Origin: Gammaproteobacteria bacterium
GTDB lineage: Bacteria > Pseudomonadota > Gammaproteobacteria > Steroidobacterales > BM003
Reading direction: 5' to 3'
DNA length: 23,699 bases
Assembly: GCA_026193125.1 (NCBI GenBank)
Contig: JAPHSC010000419.1
Coordinates: 1 to 23,699 of the forward strand
This document shows, piece after piece, positions 1-8,800 of the stretch. Each line of letters starts with the position of its first letter. Position 1 is the stretch's first letter. The translations under genes and the position numbers were made by a program. The notes beneath the pieces were generated by a model that worked only from the letters and a program-made list of their open reading frames with translations, was not told where the DNA came from and made no database searches.

Positions 1-1
1 C

Positions 2-2056
2 GCGGTCGTCCTGACCCTGGCGCTGACCCTGTTTGCATCCTGGGCCTGGGGTTTCACTATCAACCGGGTATCCCTATTCGCACTGATATTCTCCATCGGT
101 ATCCTGGTGGACGATGCCATTGTGGTTGTGGAGAACACTCATCGGCACATGATGCTGGGGGCGGAAAGCCTGCGGGCGGCGATACCGCCGGCGGTGGACG
201 AGGTGGGTGGTCCAACTATCCTGGCTACCTTTACCGTGATAGCCGCACTACTTCCGATGGCATTTGTTTCCGGTTTGATGGGTCCGTACATGAGCCCGAT
301 CCCCATCAACGCCAGCGCCGGTATGCTGCTGTCATTGGCGGTGGCGCTCACCGTGACTCCCTGGTTAAGTAATCACATACTCAGTGCTGGCCACGCGGGT
401 GAGCACAAGGAAGACAGGCTGCAACAAAAGCTGGATGCGTTGTTCAGGAAGGTGATGACTCCCTTGCTAAGGGGCAAGGAGGGGGCCGCAACCCGCAAGC
501 GCCTGTTCATCGGTGTCGTGCTGGCCATTGCCGTGGCGGTGGGTCTTGCCGCGGTCAAGCTGGTCGTCATGAAGATGCTGCCCTTTGATAACAAGTCCGA
601 ATTCCAGGTGATAGTGGATATGCCCGAAGGCGTATCGCTAGAGCAAACCTCCCGAGTGCTGGATGAGCTGAGTGAATACCTGCGCAGCGTGCCTGAGGTG
701 ACTGACTTCCAGGCCTATGCCGGTACCGCCTCGCCAATTAATTTCAACGGCCTGGTGCGTCAGTATTACCTGCGCGAAGGCGCCAATGTAGGTGACATCC
801 AGGTCAATCTCCAGGACAAGCATCACCGCTCGCGTTCCAGTCACCAGATTGCCCTCGCTGTGCGGGCGCCGCTGGTGGAGATAGGGCGGAAGTACTCTGC
901 CTCGGTGAAGGTGGTGGAAGTGCCGCCTGGGCCGCCGGTGCAGGCTCCCCTGGTGGCCGAGATTTACGGTCCGGATTACGCGGGACAGATGGCGTTGGCC
1001 GGGTCCGTGCGTGAGCTGTTTGCCAGTACGCCGGATATCGTGGATGTGGATGACAGTGTGGAATCCGACTCGAGGCGCCTGGTCATAGAGGTGGACCGGA
1101 ACAAGGCAGCCCTGCTGGGTGTAAGCCAGGCCCAGGTGGCGGATGTGCTGACGGTTGCCCTGAGCGGGCAGGATGCCAGCTACATACATCAGGGTACGGA
1201 GAAATATCCCATCCCCGTGCGTCTGGAAATGGCGGTGGCCGACAAGGCAACGCTGGACAGCTTGTTGATGTTGCAGGTGCCGGCTCGCAGTGGCCAGCTG
1301 GTGGCCCTATCGGAAGTGGTGAGCGTTCACGAGGACAGCTGGGAGAAAACCATCTATCACAAGGACTTGCTCCCGGTGGTCTTTGTCACCGGTGATATGG
1401 CCGGCAAGCTGGATAGTCCGCTGTACGGGATGATGGATATTGCGTCTGCCCTCGCCGAACAAAAAACCGGTGGTGTGGAACTTGAACAACGCTACATTTC
1501 GCAACCTGACGATCAGTATTACTACAGCCTGAAGTGGGACGGCGAGTGGCAGATTACTTACGAGACGTTTCGTGACATGGGCCTGGCTTACTCGGTGGGT
1601 CTGGTGCTGATCTACCTGCTGGTGGTAGTGCAGTTCAAGTCCTACTCGGTACCCCTGATTATCATGGCACCTATTCCCCTGACCATTATAGGGGTCATGC
1701 CCGGGCATGCCTTGTTAGGCGCACAATACACGGCCACGTCGATGATCGGCATGATCGCCCTGGCAGGAATTATCGTGCGTAACTCCATCCTGCTGGTGGA
1801 TTTCATTGATCATGAATACGCTCGGGGCGTGGCTTTCCAGGAGGCCATTATTCGGGCCGCTGCGGTGCGCGCGAAGCCCATTGTGTTAACCGGTCTGGCG
1901 GCCATGATGGGTGCGTTCTTTATCCTTGACGACCCGATATTCAATGGCCTGGCGATCTCACTGATCTTCGGCATCCTGGTATCGACCCTGCTGACCCTGG
2001 TGCTTATCCCGGTGTTGTACTACGCGTCCAGGTACAAGGCGATAGAGATAGCCTGA
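2..2056 (+). CDS. RND-family efflux transporter, inner-membrane permease (5' partial)
   Basis: This is the C-terminal 684 residues of an AcrB-like resistance-nodulation-division pump. The reading frame is open from base 2, so the start lies outside the window. Visible marks are the TM4 proton-relay motif GILVDDAIVVVEN with its paired Asp, the periplasmic porter/docking half, then the second membrane block with GLVLIYLLVVVQF and the TM10-like motif IIVRNSILLVDF. The paired Asp fits the hydrophobe/amphiphile-type (drug and lipid) exporters better than CzcA-type metal pumps. In AcrB the TM10 position is Lys (K940); here it is Arg. In such systems the permease works as a trimer with a periplasmic adaptor and an outer-membrane channel; those genes would be upstream and are not visible. 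It ends at 2056, four bases before the convergent cca stop, with no terminator-like hairpin in between. Substrate unknown. Confidence 0.93.
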   Translation, partial: AVVLTLALTLFASWAWGFTINRVSLFALIFSIGILVDDAIVVVENTHRHMMLGAESLRAAIPPAVDEVGGPTILATFTVIAALLPMAFVSGLMGPYMSPIPINASAGMLLSLAVALTVTPWLSNHILSAGHAGEHKEDRLQQKLDALFRKVMTPLLRGKEGAATRKRLFIGVVLAIAVAVGLAAVKLVVMKMLPFDNKSEFQVIVDMPEGVSLEQTSRVLDELSEYLRSVPEVTDFQAYAGTASPINFNGLVRQYYLREGANVGDIQVNLQDKHHRSRSSHQIALAVRAPLVEIGRKYSASVKVVEVPPGPPVQAPLVAEIYGPDYAGQMALAGSVRELFASTPDIVDVDDSVESDSRRLVIEVDRNKAALLGVSQAQVADVLTVALSGQDASYIHQGTEKYPIPVRLEMAVADKATLDSLLMLQVPARSGQLVALSEVVSVHEDSWEKTIYHKDLLPVVFVTGDMAGKLDSPLYGMMDIASALAEQKTGGVELEQRYISQPDDQYYYSLKWDGEWQITYETFRDMGLAYSVGLVLIYLLVVVQFKSYSVPLIIMAPIPLTIIGVMPGHALLGAQYTATSMIGMIALAGIIVRNSILLVDFIDHEYARGVAFQEAIIRAAAVRAKPIVLTGLAAMMGAFFILDDPIFNGLAISLIFGILVSTLLTLVLIPVLYYASRYKAIEIA

Positions 2057-2060
2057 GTGG

Positions 2061-3296
2061 CTAGTCGGAGTTTTCTGAGGCCAGGCGCTGACGGGCAATG
2101 GCACGCAAGCGTTCTTGCCTGAGCAATGCGCCGATTTGTTCCCCGGTCAGTCCTGCCAGGTCCTGGTCGCCCGCGTTAACGCTGGCGGCTGCCTGGTGGG
2201 CCTGACGCAGGAGCTCGGCCTGGGGGTAGGGTTCGTCCTCCCTGTCGGTGCGACCGCGGGCATCCGCCTCGCAGGCCAGCAGAAAATCCTCCAGCATGCG
2301 CGGTCTGCGGAAGCTATCCAGTGCTTCCAGCATTGCCAGCACGGTGCTGTCGCGCAGCTCCGCAATGTTGTGACACTTGCCGTGCAGCTCGGCCACCTTT
2401 ACCGCCAGATCCCGGTATTGGTTGGGTATTTTCAGACGCTGCACCATGGCCAGAATGAGTTGTACGCTGCGTCTTTCGTGACCTGGATGGCTGGGCCACA
2501 AATCACGGGGTGTCGCGGCCTTGCCCAGGTCATGCACCAGCGCGGCAAAGCGAACACAGGGGTCATCAGATAATTTCGCTGCCTGGGCCAGTACCATCAG
2601 ACTGTGCAAACCGGTGTCGACTTCCGGATGCCACCTGGCGGGTTGGGGAATGCCGTAAAGGGCATCCAGCTCCGGGAAAAGATGGCGCAAAGCGCCGCAA
2701 TCTCGCAGTGCCTGAAAATACAGCTGCGGTTGGGCTTCGCCCAGCGCGGTCTCGGTTTCTTGCCAGACCCGCTCAGGTACAAGGTTCTCCAGTTCTCCGC
2801 TGGCCGCCAGATCACTCATCAATTGACTGGTCTCCGGAGCAATCCGGAAGCCGAGCGGCGCCAGGCGAGCCAGGAAGCGCGCGACCCGCAATACCCGCAG
2901 TGGGTCTTCTGAGAAAGCCGGTGACACGTGTCGCAGCAGCCTTTGCTCCAGGTCCCGCTGACCACCGTAGGGATCGGTCAGCAGCTGGTTTTCATCCTGG
3001 GCAATGGCGTTGATGGTGAGATCACGACGCAGGAGGTCCTGCTCTAGCGTGACATCCGCTGCAGCGTGCACGTCAAATCCGTAATAACCCGGTCCTTTTT
3101 TCCTCTCGGTCCTGGCCAGGGCATATTCCTCGCCTGAGACCGGATGCAGGAACACCGGAAAGTCCTTACCGACCTTGCGAAAGCCCTGGTCCAGCATCTG
3201 TTGCACGCTGCCACCCACGACAACCCAGTCACGCTCCTTTACCGGGAGCCCGAGCAATTGATCGCGCACAGCGCCGCCTACCAGGTACGTTTGCAT
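2061..3296 (-). CDS. cca: Multifunctional CCA tRNA nucleotidyltransferase
   Basis: The enzyme adds or repairs the 3'-terminal CCA of tRNAs in the cytoplasm, using CTP and ATP without a nucleic-acid template. The 411 residues match the E. coli protein (412) almost along the whole length. Visible are GGAVRD at residues 7-12, the metal-binding E21-x-D23 (Asp-x-Asp in E. coli, so one conservative change), RRDLTINA near 90-97, the EDPLRVLRVARF neck motif near 130-141, and the HD phosphohydrolase motif HDLGKAATP with H255-D256. The HD domain gives the 2',3'-cyclic phosphodiesterase and phosphatase activities of the gammaproteobacterial form. The start is fixed by alignment to MxxYLVGGAVRD. No Shine-Dalgarno precedes it. 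It lies downstream of the NDUFA9-like gene on the same strand, 92 bp away. Confidence 0.97.
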   Translation of the reverse strand: MQTYLVGGAVRDQLLGLPVKERDWVVVGGSVQQMLDQGFRKVGKDFPVFLHPVSGEEYALARTERKKGPGYYGFDVHAAADVTLEQDLLRRDLTINAIAQDENQLLTDPYGGQRDLEQRLLRHVSPAFSEDPLRVLRVARFLARLAPLGFRIAPETSQLMSDLAASGELENLVPERVWQETETALGEAQPQLYFQALRDCGALRHLFPELDALYGIPQPARWHPEVDTGLHSLMVLAQAAKLSDDPCVRFAALVHDLGKAATPRDLWPSHPGHERRSVQLILAMVQRLKIPNQYRDLAVKVAELHGKCHNIAELRDSTVLAMLEALDSFRRPRMLEDFLLACEADARGRTDREDEPYPQAELLRQAHQAAASVNAGDQDLAGLTGEQIGALLRQERLRAIARQRLASENSD

Positions 3297-3302
3297 ACGG
3301 GC

Positions 3303-3308
3303 ATTGTA
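3303..3308 (-). promoter_or_regulatory. Candidate -10 element for a leaderless cca transcript
   Basis: On the minus strand TACAAT (5/6 match to the sigma-70 -10) ends seven bases before the A of the cca ATG at 3296. Initiation at the usual distance would fall on the start codon itself. No Shine-Dalgarno is present between this element and the ATG. The -35 position (around 3326-3332) is poor, so the promoter is only a possibility; cca may simply be read from the promoter upstream of the neighbouring gene. Confidence 0.3.
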
Positions 3309-3388
3309 GCCTCAGGCCGATACCCTGCACCATGTTCACGCCGGCCTGCAGGTCGTTGGGGTTGAGCTTCAGTCGGTCGGAAAGGCTG

Positions 3389-4354
3389 CTATTTTTCTCT
3401 ACCGGCATGCTTGCGGTATTGATCCAGGTCAGCCTGAATGCTGTCTTTTTCCAGGTACTGGGGCGCGATCACGTCCAGTGACGTTGGCGTGATTCCCAGG
3501 CGCAGCAGGCCATTGTTATCGCAAATACTGTTGAGGCTCAGGGAGCGGTAGTTGTCCATGCTGAAGGGCTTGCCAGGAACCAGCTCCATCATTCGCGCCT
3601 GGGTCCTGGCCAGACCGTCGGGCAAGCCGATAATTCTGCTCTTCACGCCTATCAGCTTGCCTATGTAGCTCACCAACTCACGCAGTGAATAAATCTGTGG
3701 ACCGCACAGCTGGAAGCTCTTTCCATGGGTGCGCGGGTTGTTCAGACAGCGTCGGAATGCTTCACACACATCACCGATGTACACCGGCGCAAACCTGGCA
3801 TTCGGACAAGCGAGGGGAAAGGCTACTGGAATCACTCGCAGCAGAGAGGCGAAACGGTTGGTGAATGAATCGCCCGGTCCAAAAATCACAGAGGGTTGGA
3901 AAATCGTCCAGTGCAAATCAGGCCCGGCGTTGCGCACCGCCTTCTCCGCCTCGCCTTTGCTGCGCAAGTATATGCTGGGGCCCTTTTCAGCATCCGCCTT
4001 CAAAGAGCTCATATGCAGCAGGCGCTTCACTCCCGTTTTCTGACAGGCCGCCACTACTTTCTTTGCCAGTTCGCTGTGCGCACTGGCAAAGGACTTATCC
4101 CGGCCCCGGGACTCATTGAGAATTCCCACCAGGTTGATCACGATATCGATATCCCGGAATAGTGACTCCAGCACCAGCGGATCGTGTATGTCCGCGGTAA
4201 TCTCGGAAACCATGGGCAGCACCAGCAAGTCGCGGTTACGTTCCCGGTTGCGCGAGGGCAGTATCAGGTGGTGACCGTCCTGGGCGAGTCGAGACACCAG
4301 GTTGTGACCTACGAATCCGGTGCCGCCCAGGATGCAAATGGTGTGTTTGCTCAT
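3389..4354 (-). CDS. NDUFA9-like atypical SDR / NAD(P)-binding epimerase-type protein
   Basis: This 321-residue Rossmann-fold protein belongs to the atypical extended SDR group related to the NDUFA9 subunit of mitochondrial complex I. The nucleotide-binding motif GGTGFVG is at residues 10-16. DIVINLVGIL follows at about 70-79, then HMSSLKAD and the WTIFQPSVIFGPGD segment typical of this family. The S-x(n)-Y-R-SKGEAE stretch has an SDR-like Tyr-Lys spacing, but catalysis is unproven. In bacteria these proteins are not established complex I subunits; roles in quinone or NAD(P)H chemistry have been suggested by homology only. It is followed 92 bp later by cca on the same strand and preceded by a good sigma-70 promoter at 4427-4456. 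Confidence 0.88.
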   Translation of the reverse strand: MSKHTICILGGTGFVGHNLVSRLAQDGHHLILPSRNRERNRDLLVLPMVSEITADIHDPLVLESLFRDIDIVINLVGILNESRGRDKSFASAHSELAKKVVAACQKTGVKRLLHMSSLKADAEKGPSIYLRSKGEAEKAVRNAGPDLHWTIFQPSVIFGPGDSFTNRFASLLRVIPVAFPLACPNARFAPVYIGDVCEAFRRCLNNPRTHGKSFQLCGPQIYSLRELVSYIGKLIGVKSRIIGLPDGLARTQARMMELVPGKPFSMDNYRSLSLNSICDNNGLLRLGITPTSLDVIAPQYLEKDSIQADLDQYRKHAGREK

Positions 4355-4426
4355 ACTGTTCCGATTTTTGACTATGCGGGGAAGATCGATGTCGGCCCTT
4401 TCATCAGGCGCGGACTGCAGTGACGG

Positions 4427-4456
4427 ATTATACGTTCAGGCAGGACCGGATGTCAG
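4427..4456 (-). promoter_or_regulatory. Sigma-70 promoter for the NDUFA9-like gene (and cca)
   Basis: On the minus strand a perfect -10 TATAAT (plus coordinates 4427-4432) is preceded by CTGACA (4451-4456), a 5/6 match to the -35, with an 18-bp spacer. Transcription would begin about 65-70 bases before the ATG at 4354. It lies in the gap just after the slt stop codon, so the NDUFA9-like/cca pair can be expressed independently of slt. Confidence 0.6.
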
Positions 4457-4486
4457 GCAGGCGGGGCACAGCGCCGGTCTCGCATG

Positions 4487-6472
4487 TCAGCGGGTGACGC
4501 TGTCATATGCAGGCGCTGGAACCAGTTGGGCTTGCAGTTGCAGGGCCGAGGGAACCGGAGCAAGCAGGTCTCTTAATCGCAACTCTGGTTGACCCAGGCT
4601 CCAGGCAAAAATTATCTGGCTTTCCAGGACCCTGCGCACGTACTTGCGAGTTTCGCGATATGGCAGGGTCTCAATCCAGAGCTCGGCGGCAATTTCGTCG
4701 CCGACCGGCAACCAACTGCTGATCCGGCTGGGACCCGCGTTGTAGGCGGCAGTAGACAGCACCTGGTGGTTACCAAAGATAGACTGCATCTTGCCCAGGT
4801 AGCGGGTGCCAAGCAGGATATTGGTTTGCGGGTCCAGCAAGCTGTCGCTGCTGCGGTAGGGGATGCGGAATTCCCGTGCAGTGGACGCTCCCGTCGCTGG
4901 CATCAGCTGCATCAGACCCAATGCGCCGGCGCTGGATTTTACATCTGGCATGAACAGGCTTTCGCTGCGGGCGATGCCCATCGCCCAGGCCGTATCTATG
5001 CCGGCCAATCCAGCCGAATTCTGAAACATATCGATGTAGGCGGGTGGGTAACGCAGGGTCAGGTCGTCAAACAGCTGCTGCTGCGCGGCAATGGTGATGG
5101 CACGGGAATGCCAGCCCAGGCGATGAGCCAGGATAGAAGCCTGAATCTGCCATGGCGCATCCAGTTGCGCGATCACTGCGTCCCATTCCTGCCTCCCGCG
5201 AGAATCCAGACCTATGGCGAACCATTCTCCGGCCCGGATCAACTCTGGTCGCGCAGCTAGCTTTGCCAGCACTGGTTCGTCGGCGAGTGTTTCGCGGTTG
5301 CCAAAGGCGTAGGGAAGGGAAAGTCTGTCGGCGGCCAGGAAACCGTAATAGCCACGTTTCCCGGACAGGTAAAGCAGGATTTGCCGGGCCGAATCCGGGT
5401 CGCCCTGTGCCAGCTTGGCTCTCGCTGCCCAGTACTGCCAAACGTCCTCCGCGGCCATCCTGTCCGGCATGGCATTGATCGCCAGACTGACGTGTTCCCA
5501 GTCACCCAGGTACAAGGCGGCCCGTGCCCACCAGGCCAGGCTGTCGGGGTCGCGGGCTGCGGCAGGTAGCCTGGCCATCCGTTTCAGGCTGTTGGGCTGC
5601 AGACTTTGCGCAGACCAGAAGGCGATGGTCCTTTGCATAGACAGTTTTTGTTCGCGGGTAAAGCTGAAGTCAGAGCTGAATTGCTTGTGCCACAACTTGA
5701 AGGCACGGTCCGGGTCGCGCCTCGCCAGTTGCTCAAGGCCGTCCAGTATCAATAGTCGGGCACGTTCGGTATCTCTGAAGTTTTGCCTTGCAAGTTCGGT
5801 ATCCGGATTGGTGATGACCCGACGGTACAGATCCACCAGCGCGCGGTCCGAATCGGTCAGGAATCCGGCCAAATAGTTCGCGAGCTGGAAGTTGTCTTCC
5901 GCCAGGGCAAGTTGCAGCCTCTCACGGTAGCGCAGGCTGGTTAGTACCTGTGATTCGGCGAGCCAAGCAAATACCGGGTCGCATTCACGGGGCTGGCTAT
6001 GACCTACCAGCCAAAGTTCCAGGGCATGTTCGCGCAGGGCGGGCTCATCATTGACCTGACGGTGTGCCAGCAGCGCCTGGCATTGCATGGCCGCATCATT
6101 GCCAGCTGCGTAGAATTCGTTGTATTGGTCGAGGAAATTCTGCCAGCGCTTTTCCCGATACAGACGATTGGTCCAGCGCAAACGCAATCGCGCCGAGGCG
6201 TACAGCGAGGGATGGGCCTGCAAATATTCGACAATATCCTTTTCCGGCAGGTGTCGCGCACCCGCTGCCAGCCATGCTCCGCGCAGGTCGTCCAGCAGTG
6301 GATAACCCTGCAGGGTAGTCAGTTCGGGTTCCACGCCCGACCAGTTGCCGCTCTCGGCGGCCTGCAGGGCGCGGATGAATGATGTTCTCTGGGTCTGCAG
6401 CGATGGTTGCTCGGCAGCAGCGAATTGCCAGGTGCAAAACCAAAGTAAGCTTATTAGTAAAAGACGACGCAT
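4487..6472 (-). CDS. slt: Soluble lytic murein transglycosylase (Slt70 type)
   Basis: A periplasmic enzyme that cleaves the MurNAc-GlcNAc bond of peptidoglycan non-hydrolytically, leaving 1,6-anhydro ends; it is used in wall turnover and repair. The 661 residues fit the family. They start with a signal peptide (MRRLLLISLLWFCTWQFAAA, cleavage probably near AAA-E), followed by a long alpha-helical superhelix (about 25-470) and the C-terminal SLT domain. In that domain ARSESLFMPDVKSSAGALGLMQLMP carries the catalytic Glu at residue 504; the downstream AAYNAGPSR and LPYRETRKYVRRV motifs are also typical. The start is set by the signal peptide. It is divergent from the TauE/SafE gene across 91 bp. 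Confidence 0.96.
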   Translation of the reverse strand: MRRLLLISLLWFCTWQFAAAEQPSLQTQRTSFIRALQAAESGNWSGVEPELTTLQGYPLLDDLRGAWLAAGARHLPEKDIVEYLQAHPSLYASARLRLRWTNRLYREKRWQNFLDQYNEFYAAGNDAAMQCQALLAHRQVNDEPALREHALELWLVGHSQPRECDPVFAWLAESQVLTSLRYRERLQLALAEDNFQLANYLAGFLTDSDRALVDLYRRVITNPDTELARQNFRDTERARLLILDGLEQLARRDPDRAFKLWHKQFSSDFSFTREQKLSMQRTIAFWSAQSLQPNSLKRMARLPAAARDPDSLAWWARAALYLGDWEHVSLAINAMPDRMAAEDVWQYWAARAKLAQGDPDSARQILLYLSGKRGYYGFLAADRLSLPYAFGNRETLADEPVLAKLAARPELIRAGEWFAIGLDSRGRQEWDAVIAQLDAPWQIQASILAHRLGWHSRAITIAAQQQLFDDLTLRYPPAYIDMFQNSAGLAGIDTAWAMGIARSESLFMPDVKSSAGALGLMQLMPATGASTAREFRIPYRSSDSLLDPQTNILLGTRYLGKMQSIFGNHQVLSTAAYNAGPSRISSWLPVGDEIAAELWIETLPYRETRKYVRRVLESQIIFAWSLGQPELRLRDLLAPVPSALQLQAQLVPAPAYDSVTR

Positions 6473-6563
6473 GGGGTGCTAGCTTAAATCACTCGTTACC
6501 TTAGTGCGAGGACCTGTCAGAATCGACAACTGGCAAACGTCGCGACCCAGGGAGAGCACATTA

Positions 6564-7367
6564 ATGGACTGGCTAATGCTGTTGAGCTTCCCCGTCCTGG
6601 GTCTGTTTGCCGGGGTACTCGCCGGAATGTTCGGGATCGGTGGCGGACTGGTCATTGTGCCAGTCCTGATGCTGATTTTCGGCTACTACGACATGGCGCC
6701 TGATAATCGCATGCACCTGGCGATTGGCACCTCACTGGGAACGATTATTTTCACGTCTGTTTCTTCCCTGCTGGCGCACCATCGCAGGGGCGCAGTACTC
6801 TGGCCCACGGTGTTTCGGCTGGTTCCTGGAATAATTTTTGGAGGGTTTCTGGGGGCAGTAATCGCCGATGCGGTAAGCAATAGCGCGTTAACCGGCGTGT
6901 TTGGGTTGTTTGTCGTGACCATTTCCCTTTACCTGGTGATCGGCAAAAGGCCCGAGGCTGGCGGCAGGCTGCCGGGCTGGCCGGGTCATTTGGTGGCGGG
7001 AGTGGTTATTGGTACGGTCTCCGCCCTGACCGGTATCGGTGGCGGTGCGGTGACCAACCCGTTCTTGCTGTGGCGTGGCGTGGACATTCGAAATTCGGTG
7101 GCAACCTCTGCCGCCTGCACTCTGCCGGTCGCTCTCGCTTCGGCCACCGGCTTTCTGCTGGCGGGTCTGGGAACTGCCGATCTGCCGACGGGGTCAACCG
7201 GCTACATTTACTGGCCGGCAGTCGCGGGCATCACCCTGGGCAGTGTGCTGACCGCGCCGTTGGGAGCGCATTTTGCCCATACTTTGCCGGTAGAGCGCTT
7301 GCGCAGAGCGTTTGCGGTGCTGCTGTTGTTTGTTGGCGCGCGGATGTTCTGGCGCAGTTTTTACTAG
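6564..7367 (+). CDS. TauE/SafE family membrane permease
   Basis: A 267-residue polytopic inner-membrane protein of the sulfite exporter TauE/SafE family, whose members export small organic or sulfur anions such as sulfite, sulfoacetate or taurine-derived products. The family repeat is visible: GMFGIGGGLVIVPVLM near the N-terminus and LTGIGGGAVTNPFLL in the second half, with about eight hydrophobic segments. I chose the ATG at 6564 because GGGAGAG at 6550-6556 sits eight bases upstream and hydrophobic sequence begins at once (MDWLMLLSFPVLG). A longer frame from 6504 adds a polar 20-residue tail without a good ribosome site. No sulfur-metabolism gene adjoins it, so the substrate cannot be named. 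Confidence 0.9.
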   Translation: MDWLMLLSFPVLGLFAGVLAGMFGIGGGLVIVPVLMLIFGYYDMAPDNRMHLAIGTSLGTIIFTSVSSLLAHHRRGAVLWPTVFRLVPGIIFGGFLGAVIADAVSNSALTGVFGLFVVTISLYLVIGKRPEAGGRLPGWPGHLVAGVVIGTVSALTGIGGGAVTNPFLLWRGVDIRNSVATSAACTLPVALASATGFLLAGLGTADLPTGSTGYIYWPAVAGITLGSVLTAPLGAHFAHTLPVERLRRAFAVLLLFVGARMFWRSFY

Positions 7368-7373
7368 GGCAAC

Positions 7374-7399
7374 AAAAAAGCCCGGCCGAGGCCGGGCTT
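7374..7399 (-). terminator. Rho-independent terminator of the HtrA-type protease gene
   Basis: The arms 7378-7387 and 7390-7399 are perfect complements (AAGCCCGGCC / GGCCGGGCTT). In practice this makes an 8-9 bp stem with a small loop. Read on the minus strand the stem is followed by six T residues (plus-strand A run 7374-7379), so it terminates the protease gene whose stop lies at 7423. In the plus direction only a weak TTCTCT follows, so it may stop TauE/SafE transcripts less efficiently. Confidence 0.88.
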
Positions 7400-7422
7400 C
7401 TCTGTGCGGCGGCCAGCTTGCG

Positions 7423-8772
7423 CTAGCGCACTACCAGTACGATGCTCCGTTCGCCACGCCGTAACTGCAGTAACAGAGAACTGGCCTCCCTGGCTGCGTC
7501 AGCCAATTCTTCGGTTGAACCAACGCGCTGCCGATTTACCCTCAGAATCAGATCATTGCTGCGCAGGCCATTGGCAAAAGCCGGGCTGCCCTGCTCGACG
7601 TCGCTGACCAATACGCCTGGTACACCGTCATAGTCAGGGCTGGAAGTGTTCACGGTCTGGAAGCTGGCACCTTCCAGGCCAGGATGCATATCCTGCGCGC
7701 TGACGGGTCCGGCCGAAGCCTCCCCCAGGCTGGCTTTCACCGTCATTTTCTCGCCATCGCGCAACAACAGGATTTTTACCGATTCGCCAGCACCATGCAT
7801 GCCCACCCGCAAGCGCAGGGAGGCCGCATCCGTGATGGTCTCGCCGTCAATCGCCAGCACCACATCACCGGGTTCGATACCGGCCCTTTCGGCCGCCGAA
7901 TCAGGCATAACCTGGGACACCAGGGCGCCGCCAGTGGTTTCGAGCCCCAGGTTCTCCGCCAAGTCGGGATCAATGCTCTGCACGCTCACACCCAGCAGCC
8001 CCCTGCGCACCTCTCCGTGCTCCAGGATTTGATTCATCACGTTACGGGCCATATTGGAGGGGATGGCAAAGCCTATACCGACGCTGCCCCCGGAATTGGA
8101 AATAATGGCCGAGTTGATGCCGAGCAATTCCCCCTTCAGATTGATCAGCGCGCCGCCCGAGTTACCCATGTTTATAGCCGCGTCTGTCTGGATGAAGTCT
8201 TCATAATTTTCCGCGTTCAGCCCTGATCGCCCGAGGGCACTGACAATGCCGGAGGTCACTGTGTGCTGAAGGCCGAAGGGGTTGCCTATGGCCACCACGA
8301 AATCTCCTACACGGGCCGCACTGGAGTCGGCGATGGGCAATTCATGCAGATCTTTGGGCTCAACTTTGAGCACCGCAATGTCCGATAGCGGGTCGGTTCC
8401 CAGCACCGTTGCCTCCAGGGTGCGCTTGTCGAGCAAGGTGATGCGGATTCGGTCCGCGCGCTCCACGACATGATGATTGGTCAGAATGTAGCCTTTGTCA
8501 GCATCGACGATGACCCCGGACCCGCCGCCCTGGAATTCGCGATCCTGGCACTGTGGGAATTGACTGAAAAATGGATCCCTGCATAGCGGATGGGTAGGCC
8601 CCGCCTGACCCATTACCGCGATATTGACCACTGCCGGCGATACTTTCTCGATAAGTGGCGCCAGTGTCGGAACTGCCTGCTCATCCACCATGGCCGGCAA
8701 GGCGCCGATCGCAAGGCTGTTGAAGCCGATCAGCATAATCGCGACCAGCGGGGCGCAAAATTTGTTATTCAT
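7423..8772 (-). CDS. HtrA/DegQ-type periplasmic serine endoprotease (Do family)
   Basis: A periplasmic protease/chaperone of 449 residues that degrades misfolded envelope proteins. It begins with a signal peptide (hydrophobic residues 7-25). The trypsin-like domain follows, with the triad His101 (TNHHVV), Asp131 (LSDIAVLKV) and Ser205 (NMGNSGGALI), and IGNPFGLQHTVTSGIVSALGR between them. Two PDZ domains occupy about 250-445: RRGLLGVSVQ...GDVVLAIDG, then GVLVSDVEQGSPA...NDLILRVN. The length is like DegQ or MucD. Cys64 and Cys75 flank a short LA-type loop and could form a disulfide, as in E. coli DegP. It stands alone, not beside algU/muc genes. It ends in the terminator at 7374-7399. Its upstream region carries several dyads. 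Whether to call it degP, degQ or mucD cannot be decided from the sequence alone. Confidence 0.95.
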   Translation of the reverse strand: MNNKFCAPLVAIMLIGFNSLAIGALPAMVDEQAVPTLAPLIEKVSPAVVNIAVMGQAGPTHPLCRDPFFSQFPQCQDREFQGGGSGVIVDADKGYILTNHHVVERADRIRITLLDKRTLEATVLGTDPLSDIAVLKVEPKDLHELPIADSSAARVGDFVVAIGNPFGLQHTVTSGIVSALGRSGLNAENYEDFIQTDAAINMGNSGGALINLKGELLGINSAIISNSGGSVGIGFAIPSNMARNVMNQILEHGEVRRGLLGVSVQSIDPDLAENLGLETTGGALVSQVMPDSAAERAGIEPGDVVLAIDGETITDAASLRLRVGMHGAGESVKILLLRDGEKMTVKASLGEASAGPVSAQDMHPGLEGASFQTVNTSSPDYDGVPGVLVSDVEQGSPAFANGLRSNDLILRVNRQRVGSTEELADAAREASSLLLQLRRGERSIVLVVR

Positions 8773-8800
8773 GAAGTTTTCGAGCCTCGTATTCGTTTTG

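Noticed and set aside
2510..3013. Long open frames on the plus strand opposite cca
   Set aside because: They lie wholly inside a secure gene on the other strand, show no domain and arise from the codon bias of G+C-rich coding DNA. The same applies to frames opposite the RND pump (638-1189), slt (4589-5260), nrdJ (10338-11135), nrdJb (11668-12354) and htpG (18806-19714).
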